Assembly: GCA_014729955.1 (NCBI GenBank)
Contig: WJJA01000402.1
Location: 1 to 6,872, forward strand
Length of the DNA stretch: 6,872 nt
From: a bacterium
GTDB taxonomy: Bacteria; Electryoneota; Electryoneia; Electryoneales; Electryoneaceae
Reading direction: 5' to 3'
A model generated the notes under the pieces. The model was not told the DNA's origin and made no database searches. It saw only the letters and a list, made by a program, of their open reading frames with translations. Positions 1 through 6,872 of this stretch are shown here, one piece after another. Numbering within the stretch: the stretch's first letter is position 1; every line of letters starts with the position of its first letter. Both the position numbers and the translations under genes were made by a program.

Positions 1-169
1 CCTTGTTGATCGTCGAGTCGGGCAGCGCGACATGAACCAGGCCGATCGCGCGCTGTTTGGGTGCAAGCAGAATCACGGCTACGCAAGAACCCAAGCCGAG
101 AGTTTTAATCACTTCGCCCGGCTTGTTCGTTGCACCGTATTCGCCGACACCGATGTAAATCACACTCAT
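1..169 (-). CDS. cheD: CheD, receptor glutamine deamidase, N-terminal part (gene runs off the left edge)
   Basis: The first 56 residues of a CheD protein are visible; family members are about 160 residues, so roughly two thirds is missing. CheD hydrolyses the side-chain amide of specific receptor glutamines to glutamate, creating sites for CheR and CheB. The N-terminus has the family look: IGVGEYG near residue 6, then TLGLGSC (residues 23-29), then GLVHVALPDS (residues 43-52). Thr23, Cys29 and His46 have the same spacing (6 and 17 residues) as the catalytic Thr21, Cys27 and His44 of Thermotoga maritima CheD, so this copy should be active. The ATG lies one base after the cheB stop (TGA-A-ATG), with GAGGAA (178-183) inside the end of cheB as ribosome binding site. 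That suggests translational coupling to cheB. It is the second cheD-like gene of the operon. Confidence 0.93.
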   Translation of the reverse strand, partial: MSVIYIGVGEYGATNKPGEVIKTLGLGSCVAVILLAPKQRAIGLVHVALPDSTINK

Positions 170-170
170 T

Positions 171-1220
171 TCACGGGTTCCTCGTGAAGAGTCGTATCAC
201 TTCGTCTGCAATCCGGTCCAGCGGGACCAGCTTCTCCGCACCACCCGTCGCATACGCCTCCTTCGGCATACCAAACACCACGCTGCTGGCTTCGTCCTGA
301 GCCATGGTGCGGCCCCCGGCCTCACGCAGCGCAAGGATCCCCTTCGAACCGTCATTGCCCATCCCGGTCAAGATCATCCCTACAGCATTGGCGCCGACAT
401 ACTTAGCCACAGAATACATCAGCACTTCCACGGACGGCCGGTGTCCGCAGACCTTCTCCTCCTGGTCCAGCTTGACACGATACATCCCGCCCGAGCGGAA
501 CACTCGCATATGATAATCGCCCGGTGCGATCAAGGCGCGACCCTGCATGATGCGGTCGCCTTCCGCCGCCTCCTTCACTTCCATCGCGCACTGCTGGTTG
601 AGACGGTCCGCGAACATTTTTGTAAAGCCCGCCGGCATATGCTGTACAATCACCACCCCCGGCATGCTCGCCGGGAAACGTTGCAGCACACGCCGGATCG
701 CCTCCGTTCCACCGGTGGAGGCCCCGATGGCGATCACCTTATCGGTGGATTCCGCCAGAGCGGCGGTGCTCTGCCTCGGTTTCGGCGGAGCTTTCTTGTG
801 CTTCCAGTGACTGACATCGGCCCGCGCCACCGCACGCACCTTGCCGCGCAGCTCCACGATCATTTCATTCAGCGTGCGTGCCACATCCGCCGAAGGCTTG
901 GTGACGAAATCAATGGCACCGGCTTCCAGCGCTTCCATGGTGATCTGTTTGCCGTTCTCGGTCAAAGCGCTGACCATCAGCACAGGCAGAGGATGTTGCG
1001 GCATCAAGCGACGGAGAAACTCGACGCCGTCCATACGCGGCATTTCCACGTCCAGCGTGAGAACGTCCGGACGGTGCTTGACGATCATGTCGCGCGCAAC
1101 ATAGGGGTCCGACGCGGTGCCCACGACTTCAATACGTGGGTCGCCCGCCAGACCCTTGGCCAGGATCTGCCGCACAAGCGCTGAATCATCTACTACCAGC
1201 ACTCGTATCTTGCCGGCCAT
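171..1220 (-). CDS. cheB: CheB, receptor methylesterase/deamidase with receiver domain
   Basis: Complete 349-residue CheB, the usual length. Residues 1-125 are a CheY-like receiver: acidic pair Asp11/Asp12, phospho-acceptor Asp57 in TLDVEMP, Ser84 at the Thr/Ser switch position and Lys108 in VTKPS. A basic, proline-containing linker (about 128-158) leads to the C-terminal esterase domain. There the Ser-His-Asp triad is Ser168 (IGASTGG), His194 (VQHMP) and Asp290 (TGMGNDG), close to Ser164/His190/Asp286 of E. coli. Known role: phosphorylation by CheA relieves inhibition by the receiver, and the enzyme then hydrolyses receptor methyl-glutamates (some family members also deamidate glutamines), resetting receptor sensitivity. 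The ATG is 5 bp after the cheR stop; an AAAAGGAAGG ribosome binding site (1230-1239) overlaps the last cheR codons. No C-terminal receptor-docking pentapeptide is evident. All motifs are intact. Confidence 0.97.
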   Translation of the reverse strand: MAGKIRVLVVDDSALVRQILAKGLAGDPRIEVVGTASDPYVARDMIVKHRPDVLTLDVEMPRMDGVEFLRRLMPQHPLPVLMVSALTENGKQITMEALEAGAIDFVTKPSADVARTLNEMIVELRGKVRAVARADVSHWKHKKAPPKPRQSTAALAESTDKVIAIGASTGGTEAIRRVLQRFPASMPGVVIVQHMPAGFTKMFADRLNQQCAMEVKEAAEGDRIMQGRALIAPGDYHMRVFRSGGMYRVKLDQEEKVCGHRPSVEVLMYSVAKYVGANAVGMILTGMGNDGSKGILALREAGGRTMAQDEASSVVFGMPKEAYATGGAEKLVPLDRIADEVIRLFTRNP

Positions 1221-1225
1221 ATGCG

Positions 1226-2131
1226 CTAGCCTTCCTTTTTATAGACGGCCGGGCGAACGTACCGGAACGGACTGCCCGTACGACCCAGCGACTCCGAATG
1301 ACCGATGAAAAGATAACCGCCCGGCTCGAGGTATCTGTGGTAGCGTAGCACGAGAGCGTCTCGAGTAGGCCGGTCAAAATAGATCATCACATTGCGGCAA
1401 AAAATAACATGAAACTTACGTTTGAACGGATACGAATCCTGGATCAGATTCAGCTTCCGATACATAATCAGCTTTCTGGGCCCCTCCTTTACGGAGTATT
1501 GGGCCGGGCCGACTTTTTTCATATACCGTTTGCGAATGTCTTCCGGCATTTTCTCCACACCCTCGGCCGGGTACACCCCGTTAACTGCTTTCTGCAGTGC
1601 CGTCGTGGAAATGTCGGTGGCCAGGATCCCAAGCTCCCAGCTCACAAGGTCCGACTTGAAATGATCCAGCATCAGCATCGCAAGCGTATACGGCTCTTCA
1701 CCCGAAGAACAGCCGGCGTCCCACAGCCGGAATTCTTTTACACCGCGCGCCTTGTTTCGACCAGCGATTTCCGGCAGGACCGTATCGCGGAAAAAGCTGA
1801 AATGGTCCGCTTCCCGGTTGAAATATGTATGATTGGTCGAGATCCGGTCGACCAGGGTTTCCATCGCCTGGCCGGTTTTGTCCTCCAGGACCGTCTGCAG
1901 ATACTTGGAAAAGGAGGTGAATCCGCCGCGTCTCAGCAGACTGTTCAACCGGCCGATGATCAGCGACTTCTTCTGTTCGGTCAAGTTGATCCCGAACCGT
2001 GTATATACGAGGTCGCGAATCTGCTGGTATTCTTTTTCGCTCAGTGAAGCGACACCGGAACTGATGGTTGCCGGTTTATCTTCGGTAGCACGTTTCCCGG
2101 CGCCCGTGCCCTTCGGCGCTGATTCTGCCAT
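1226..2131 (-). CDS. cheR: CheR, S-adenosylmethionine-dependent receptor methyltransferase
   Basis: 301-residue CheR, which transfers methyl groups from S-adenosylmethionine to receptor glutamates and opposes CheB. After an N-terminal tail of about 25 polar residues comes the helical CheR N-domain (about 29-107), ending in the family motif TNHTYFNRE (99-107). The methyltransferase domain follows: SAM-binding motif I DAGCSSGEEPY (138-148), LATDIS (170-175), a region near 190-235 that corresponds to the beta-subdomain, FCRNVMIYFD (244-253) and GHSES (277-281). All catalytic-fold motifs are present. The tail makes it slightly longer than the E. coli enzyme (about 286). The ATG is chosen because AAAGGA (2136-2141) lies just upstream, 4 bases away, and the family domain begins soon after. 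It is separated from the preceding cheD-like gene by 225 bp but lies only 5 bp before cheB, so the esterase and methyltransferase are probably co-translated. Confidence 0.96.
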   Translation of the reverse strand: MAESAPKGTGAGKRATEDKPATISSGVASLSEKEYQQIRDLVYTRFGINLTEQKKSLIIGRLNSLLRRGGFTSFSKYLQTVLEDKTGQAMETLVDRISTNHTYFNREADHFSFFRDTVLPEIAGRNKARGVKEFRLWDAGCSSGEEPYTLAMLMLDHFKSDLVSWELGILATDISTTALQKAVNGVYPAEGVEKMPEDIRKRYMKKVGPAQYSVKEGPRKLIMYRKLNLIQDSYPFKRKFHVIFCRNVMIYFDRPTRDALVLRYHRYLEPGGYLFIGHSESLGRTGSPFRYVRPAVYKKEG

Positions 2132-2356
2132 GGAATCCTTTCAAGAGACCGCCATGTCGGATTCCCAGTTCCTCATGACGATCGATAGCCTGCCGTGAAC
2201 ACCCCAAATACTCCACGAACACAAAGTTAACAAAAAGCGGCCTGCATATCCTACACGCTCCAAATGCTCCGTTTCCCTGGAGGGGCATGGATCGTTTTCG
2301 GAAATTTCGTATTCACCAGCTCTTACTGCAAGATCCCGAGAGACACCGGCGAGCGA
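2132..2356. other. 225 bp gap between the cheD-like gene and cheR
   Basis: No convincing gene. The only notable element is the cheR ribosome binding site at its left end (2136-2141). I looked on the minus strand for a second promoter for cheR-cheB-cheD and found AT-rich patches (around 2215-2240 and 2285-2320). None gives a convincing -35/-10 pair with 16-18 bp spacing. No strong hairpin followed by a T-run was seen, so I cannot say whether transcription continues from the upstream cheD. Confidence 0.5.
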
Positions 2357-2854
2357 TCAGCGTCGTGCGGGAAGTTCACCCGGATACCAGTCCGATTCGC
2401 GAATTTTGTGCACCTTGGCGATGACGACTTCACCCGTGGCGGAATTGAAAACGATTTTTCGCCCCCATGGGCCTCCGGTGTCGGTGCCAAGAATAGGAAT
2501 CTGGTATCGTTTCAGCATGTCACGGGCAATGTCCACATTCTGCTCTCCCAGCTTGCGGATTTCAGCCGCAGCACCCGGCTTGTACGCTCCTCCCATCAGG
2601 TGCGCCTGGAGATGCTGCAGAGGTGAACCGGTTCGGCGAAACATACGAAGCAGTTGCAATGTGGCCGGCTGTGCGTACAGTGCGGTGGCCCTGGCTTGTT
2701 CTTCCAACCGGGGGTAGATGTAGTGATTCATGCCGCCGATTCGTCGTACCGGGTCATACAGGGTAATTGCCACACTGGAGCCCAGCACGGAAAGAATCAT
2801 CGTCGGCTCCGCTGCGAAAAAGATAAAGCCCGGTTTAAGAAAATAGCCTTTCAT
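2357..2854 (-). CDS. CheD-family protein with Ser in place of the catalytic Cys (probable pseudo-deamidase)
   Basis: 165 residues, close to T. maritima CheD (157). It is CheD-like throughout: YFLKPGFIF at the start, VLGSSVAITLYDP (23-35), GGMNHYIYP (40-48), MGGA near residue 88, LGEQNV near 103, and DTGG...GRKIVFN...TGEV toward the end. With this start, numbering coincides with T. maritima: His44 is kept, but position 27 (catalytic Cys) is Ser (codon AGT, one base from a Cys TGT) and position 21 (Thr) is Leu. The fold seems intact while classical thiol-based deamidation should be lost. The ATG is preferred over an upstream in-frame GTG (2902): GGGAG (2859-2863) sits 4 bases before it and homology begins there. 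The gene is separated from cheW by 161 bp and from cheR by 225 bp. It may bind receptors, CheC-type partners or the other CheD; that is inference. Confidence 0.88.
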   Translation of the reverse strand: MKGYFLKPGFIFFAAEPTMILSVLGSSVAITLYDPVRRIGGMNHYIYPRLEEQARATALYAQPATLQLLRMFRRTGSPLQHLQAHLMGGAYKPGAAAEIRKLGEQNVDIARDMLKRYQIPILGTDTGGPWGRKIVFNSATGEVVIAKVHKIRESDWYPGELPARR

Positions 2855-2937
2855 CGCACTCCCGGGAGTCGGAGACGCCCGTTTAACGGAAAGAAGATCC
2901 ACCTTTTCGGAACCGGTCAGCCGGTGCGATCAAGCCT

Positions 2938-2971
2938 GCCGTTGCCGTCAGCCGGGGACCGCGGCAACGGC
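2938..2971 (-). repeat. Perfect 10 bp inverted repeat in the cheW-cheD-like gap
   Basis: Arms GCCGTTGCCG (2938-2947) and CGGCAACGGC (2962-2971) are perfectly complementary around a 14-base loop. In RNA from the minus strand this gives a strong GC-rich stem-loop between cheW and the cheD-like gene. A smaller ACCGG/CCGGT stem (2912-2925) lies just downstream in the transcript. No T-run follows either stem, so it does not look like a standard intrinsic terminator. It could be an mRNA processing or stability element, or partial attenuation that lowers expression of the distal genes. Confidence 0.6.
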
Positions 2972-3015
2972 TCAACCGGTCCCGATCATGCAGGGAAAGC
3001 TCCGCGATCGGTGTA

Positions 3016-3518
<503 letters not shown>

Positions 3519-3522
<4 letters not shown>

Positions 3523-6233
3523 TCCTTACTCCTTTCGGACGATACCGTCTCCAAGTCGATCGCGGAATCGCTGACAGTTTCCACCGTGTCGATCAGGCCG
3601 GCGACGTCGATGATCAGGCTGATCGTGCCGTCGCCGAGGATGGTGCATCCGCTGATGCCGTGCACATCGCCGACCTGTCCGATATATTCTGAAAGTCCCT
3701 TGATGACAACCTGGTGCTGCCCGAGGATTTCGTCCACGAGGAGGCAGACCTGACGGCCGTCATGCTCCACGACCATGGTGGTGCCCATGGTGAGATCCTC
3801 ATACTGCGCCTCCACGCCGAAGAACTCGCTCAAGCGCACCGCCGGGAGCAGTTTGTCACGAATCCGCATCACTTCCTGCCCGTCCACGAGCTGGGTGATG
3901 TTCTCTTCCTCGGCGAGTAGCGAACGCTGAATGGCAACAATGGGGATAACATACGTCGTTTCCCCAACACGCACCAGCATGCCGTCGATGATTGCCAGAG
4001 TTAGCGGAATACGAAGAATGACCGTCGTGCCTTCACCGGTCACGCTGCGTACATCGACTTTGCCGCGGATGTTTTCGATGTTTCGCCTGACAACATCCAT
4101 ACCCACGCCGCGACCGGAGACCTCCGTTACCTGGTCTGCCGTGGAGAAGCCCGGTTGGAAGATAAGCTGCCACACTTCCTCGTCGCGCATGCCGGCACCG
4201 TCACCGCTGATGATTCCGCGCTCCAGCGCTTTGTTCAGGATTTTCTCGCGATGCAGACCACGACCGTTGTCCTTGATCAGGATCCACACCTCGCCGCCGA
4301 CGTATTTGGCCTCCAGGATGACTTTGCCGTTGCGCGGCTTGCCGCTCGCTTCACGCACGTCCGGCAGCTCGATGCCGTGATCGACCGAGTTGCGAATAAT
4401 GTGGACCAGCGGATCAGTGATCTGCTCGATAACGGTCTTGTCGACTTCGGTGTCCTCGCCGACGATTTCCAGGTCCACCTTCTTGCCGGCTTTCTGCGAT
4501 ACATCCCGCACCAGCCGCATCATGCGGCGGAAGGTGCCGGCGAGCGGAATCATGCGAATCGAGGTTGCGATGTCCTGCAGTTCACGGGTCAGTTTGTCCA
4601 GCTGGATCACAGCCCGTTCAAATTTCTCCAGCGGGACATCGAGCTCTTTGATGTCCGGGCTTTGCGCCACCATCGCCTCTATAATCACAAGCTCGCCGAT
4701 CAAATCGAGCAGCAGGTCAAGCTTCTCAACGTCCACACGCACCGACTGTCGTGACACACCCTTGCCCGGGTCAGCTTTCGGTGCAGCATTTGATTGTTCG
4801 ACCGTTTGCGATGTCTCCCCGGGTTTCGAGGAATCTGTCGGTTGAATCTTGTCTTTCGGCGTCGGCTCAAGTTTCGGTTCGGGCGTCCTGTCGGATTTTT
4901 GTGGTTCAGGCGGAGTGCCGCTCGCGCGTGCCTGCTCGTTCAGTTCGGAAAGCGCCTTCTGCGCATCGGCAGGAGTCAGCCCCGATCCCGATGGGGCCTT
5001 TTCTTTCTTCGTCCCGGGCTTCTCTTCTGACGGCGCCTCCGCAGTCGGTTCGACAGTCGGTGTCTGCTCCCCGGCGGGTTGCGGCTTCGGCGGCGGTTCG
5101 ACGGGGGCGGCTTGTTCCTCCGGCAATTCCGGTTTGGGCGGTTCGGTGGGCTTGGGCGCGGAGGGTGGTGCAGCGGCGTCTGCTCCGCCGGCTTTCGGTT
5201 TGGCGGCTCCCTGCCCGCTGATCGCATCTTCCAGCAGATGCACCAGCCCGCTCGTGGCCGGTACGGCATCGGATCGGCCCTGCGACACCTGCTCAACCCC
5301 TCCGCGCAGGAAATCGATGATTTCCAGCAGCAGAGTGACAACCTTGTTGTCCGGCGGTTCTCCGGTGGTCCGCAATTGGTCCAGCACGGCCTCGGAATGG
5401 TGACCCAGGGTCTGAAAGTCCGAATAGCCCAGGAATCCCGCATTCCCTTTGAAACTGTGAAACGCCCGGAAGGCCTGGTTCACATTTTCGCTGTCCTCCG
5501 GATCCTTTTCCAGCGCAAGCAGCGCTTCTTCGGCCATATCGAGCTGTTCGGTCGCTTCGCTGACAAAGGCCTGCACCATTTCGGGTGATGCGAGCAACTG
5601 ACCGGTCTTCGGGTCCACCAGGTCGTCTGCGGACGCTGCAACCGCCTCTTCCGGCTCTTCCTCGTCGGCGTCGTCATCCGCCGCCTCAACCGCTTCCTCG
5701 ACGGATTCGCCGATCGCCTCCCAATCCTTTCCGGCCTGTTCATCCTCAGAGGCTTCAACTTCGGACGGCGTCTCGGCCGGTTCTGCGTCCGCTGCCGGCT
5801 CCTCTCCGCTCTTGATACGATCGATATACTCGATCAATGCCTCGGACAGTATGCCCGCTTCCGCCTCATGACCCTCCTCGCTTCCTTTCTCTTCCAGGTC
5901 GTCTATCACCATGCGGAGGAAGTCGCAGGTCCGTGTCCAGAGATCAATGTGTTCGCTTCTCAGTTGCGCCTCACCCTTGCGGAACAAATCCAGCAGGGTT
6001 TCCGCGTTGTGAGTGACATCCGCGATCACACGGAGATCGAGAAAGCCGGCGCCACCCTTGAGGGAATGAAAGAGGCGGAACACGGTATTAATAGTCTCGT
6101 AATCGACTTCGCCGGCTTCACCGGCGAGCTTCTCCAACTCGATCAGGAGCGGTTCCACTTCATCGAGCATCTCTCGGCCTTCTTCAAGAAAGCCAAGGAG
6201 GATTTCACGCTGTTCGCTGTCAAATTCGGTCAC
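3519..6233 (-). CDS. cheA: CheA, chemotaxis histidine kinase with two HPt domains
   Basis: 904 residues, well above the roughly 650-700 usual for CheA. HPt1 is residues 1-115 with phosphorylatable His56 (HSLKG). An acidic linker (about 144-205) leads to HPt2 (about 215-320) with His259 (HSFKG). A Pro/Glu/Lys-rich linker (about 343-495) replaces any recognisable P2 CheY-docking domain. Then come P3 dimerisation (about 499-560), the P4 ATPase with N box HIIRNSVDHG (611-620), G1 DNGRGL (655-660), FQPGFST (692-698) and G2 SGRGVGMDVV (706-715), and the CheW-like P5 (about 745-880). All kinase boxes are intact. Known role: receptor-controlled autophosphorylation on an HPt histidine, then transfer to CheY- and CheB-type receivers. 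The start is GTG: GAGAGGG (6241-6247) lies 7 bases upstream, the frame has no ATG between there and an upstream stop, and HPt1 begins at once. Confidence 0.96.
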
Positions 6234-6305
6234 GTCCCATCCCTCTCTACGTAAACGCCCGAATCAGATCGATGGTCGTATTCCATGCGTTCGAGCCCTT
6301 GTGGA

Positions 6306-6327
6306 TTCCCCGGGACACTTCCGGGAA
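6306..6327 (-). promoter_or_regulatory. Inverted repeat at the predicted start of the cheA transcript
   Basis: TTCCCCGG (6306-6313) and CCGGGAA (6321-6327) are complementary apart from one extra C, around a 7-base spacer. The repeat sits just downstream of the candidate -10 element, across the expected transcription start and first transcribed bases. It could be an operator for a regulator or a hairpin at the 5' end of the mRNA. The sequence alone does not tell which, and a repeat of this size can also be chance. Confidence 0.35.
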
Positions 6328-6328
6328 A

Positions 6329-6356
6329 GATATAGAGGTATTTTATAAATTGTCAA
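6329..6356 (-). promoter_or_regulatory. Sigma-70-like promoter for the che operon
   Basis: On the minus strand a perfect TTGACA -35 box (6351-6356) is followed after 16 bp by TATATC (6329-6334), matching 4 of 6 bases of the TATAAT -10 consensus. The stretch is strongly AT-rich in a GC-rich window. Transcription would start near 6322, giving an untranslated leader of about 90 nt before the cheA GTG. It is the best promoter candidate in the window and is correctly placed for the whole cheA-to-cheD operon. An overlapping TATAAAAT in the spacer is an alternative -10, but no well-spaced -35 goes with it. Confidence 0.55.
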
Positions 6357-6509
6357 ATTCTCCAAAAAGAAACTCAAAGTCTCCCCGCCTGCCTGTATTG
6401 CCGATCTCCGGCATCCCTGCAACAAACACCAGGGGCGAGAGAACTCGTCAGGTATTTCATCGGTCGTTCCTTGCATTTTATTGAGTAGTCTTGATGTTGG
6501 TATACGCGT

Positions 6510-6597
6510 AAAACATAAAACCCCTCATAATTTCCTTCCGAATTTAATATAACGAAGAGGAGAAACAAAGCCTTGGTTTGGGGTTTTTATGTGTTTT
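6510..6597 (-). terminator. Long imperfect inverted repeat, possible bidirectional terminator
   Basis: The left arm AAAACATAAAACCCC (6510-6524) pairs with the right arm GGGGTTTTTATGTGTTTT (6580-6597), all 15 bases of the left arm pairing and only single-base bulges in the right arm. The 55 bp between them is partly self-complementary (around 6531-6540 and 6552-6565). On each strand the repeat ends in GGGG followed by a T-rich run, as in a two-way rho-independent terminator. It sits between the upstream receiver gene and the che promoter, where the upstream transcript should stop. The long loop is unusual for a terminator; a small palindromic repeat element is the alternative. Confidence 0.45.
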
Positions 6598-6641
6598 CGA
6601 AGAATTACCGAGACCTACGCCGGCAAATGCCGAAACTCAAG

Positions 6642-6872
6642 TCAAGGGAGGAGTTCATCGAGGGCGGCGAGTAGCTGTTCCACCTTGAAGGGCTTGGGGA
6701 GATAGCTGATGTGGGGAAATTTTCTCAGCGCCTCTTTCAGGTTACCTTTGCCGTATCCGCTGATGAACAGCACCGGAACCCCGGGAACGATGCGCCGGAT
6801 GGTCTCAAAGCTCTCGAGTCCGCCCATTCGCGGCATGGTCATGTCCAGCAGAACGGCCCGATAGGCCTTGCC
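6642..6872 (-). CDS. Receiver-domain protein, C-terminal part (gene enters from the right edge)
   Basis: The last 76 residues of a response-regulator receiver domain; the start lies beyond the right edge. Numbering from the first visible residue, phospho-acceptor Asp10 is in LLDMTMPRMGG, switch Ser38 in LFISGYG, and the conserved Lys60 in LPKPF. The protein ends right after the final receiver helix (LLAALDELLP), so there is no output domain after it. The MTMPRMGG and ISGYG forms are common in receivers at the end of hybrid histidine kinases, but a stand-alone CheY-like protein is equally compatible with what is seen. Same strand as the che genes, but 408 bp upstream of cheA and beyond a possible terminator and promoter, so probably a separate unit. 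Whether it receives phosphate from CheA cannot be told. Confidence 0.85.
   Translation of the reverse strand, partial: GKAYRAVLLDMTMPRMGGLESFETIRRIVPGVPVLFISGYGKGNLKEALRKFPHISYLPKPFKVEQLLAALDELLP

Larger units (their letters stand above)
6234..6641. other. 408 bp non-coding region between the receiver gene and cheA
   Basis: Visibly AT-richer than the surrounding genes. In minus-strand order it holds a short hairpin just after the receiver gene (CGGCA/TGCCG, 6621-6632), a long imperfect inverted repeat (6510-6597), a possible 28-codon reading frame (6374-6460), a small TGCCG/CGGCA hairpin (6399-6413), a sigma-70-like promoter (6329-6356) with an inverted repeat next to it (6306-6327), and the cheA ribosome binding site. 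This layout fits a transcription boundary: one unit ends and the che operon begins. Confidence 0.6.

Noticed and set aside
441..1184. Long plus-strand open frame (247 codons) opposite cheB
   Set aside because: It lies entirely antisense to a gene with full CheB motifs. Its His/Arg-rich protein resembles no family, as expected from GC-rich codon bias on the other strand.
1409..2047. Plus-strand open frame (212 codons) opposite cheR
   Set aside because: Antisense to intact CheR motifs, with no recognisable domain.
2076..2288. 70-codon minus-strand frame across the cheD-cheR gap
   Set aside because: It overlaps the cheR start by about 55 bp in another frame, has no recognisable domain, and cheR has its own good ribosome binding site.
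2357..2902. Longer form of the cheD-like gene starting at GTG 2902
   Set aside because: There is no good ribosome binding site before the GTG. The extra 16 residues are outside CheD homology, whereas the ATG at 2854 has GGGAG and gives family-typical numbering.
4155..5588. Several plus-strand and alternative minus-strand frames inside cheA
   Set aside because: They overlap the kinase core and linkers of cheA, and their composition (Arg/Ser/Pro-rich) is typical of shifted reading of this gene.
6436..6485. Sigma-28-like sequence (TAAA ... ACCGATGA, minus strand)
   Set aside because: The spacing between TAAA and the second box is about 12 rather than 15, and shifting to the correct spacing spoils the first box.
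6621..6632. CGGCA/TGCCG hairpin just after the receiver gene as its terminator
   Set aside because: The stem is only 4-5 bp and no T-run follows. The repeat at 6510-6597 is a better terminator candidate.

Overview
The window carries a chemotaxis-type signalling operon read entirely on the minus strand, so gene order runs from the right edge to the left. In order of transcription it holds: the 3' end of a receiver-domain gene (cut by the right edge), a 408 bp non-coding gap with a promoter-like site, cheA, cheW, a first cheD-like gene, cheR, cheB, and the 5' end of a second cheD (cut by the left edge). No RNA gene, CRISPR array, insertion sequence or integrase was seen.

The proteins form one pathway. 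CheA is the receptor-coupled histidine kinase and CheW the receptor adaptor. CheR adds methyl groups to receptor glutamates; CheB removes them and is itself controlled through its receiver domain. CheD proteins deamidate receptor glutamines. No receptor (MCP), CheC/CheX phosphatase or complete CheY lies in the window. The only candidate output regulator visible is the partial receiver protein upstream of the promoter.

Linkage varies along the operon. cheA and cheW overlap by 4 bp, cheR and cheB are 5 bp apart, and cheB and the second cheD are 1 bp apart. The first cheD is looser, with 161 bp before it and 225 bp after it. It also has Ser where the family has its catalytic Cys, whereas the second cheD keeps the Thr-Cys-His catalytic set. 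An operon with one apparently inactive and one apparently active CheD is the most interesting feature here. CheA is also non-standard, with two phosphotransfer (HPt) domains, acidic and proline-rich linkers, and no recognisable P2 domain.

The coding DNA is GC-rich and the gap before cheA is clearly AT-richer. Good Shine-Dalgarno sequences precede the genes, so this is a bacterium, probably Gram-negative. The separate CheD and the gene order argue against an enterobacterial system. A PVC-group (e.g. Kiritimatiellota-like) or deltaproteobacterial-type host is a guess that this sequence cannot settle.
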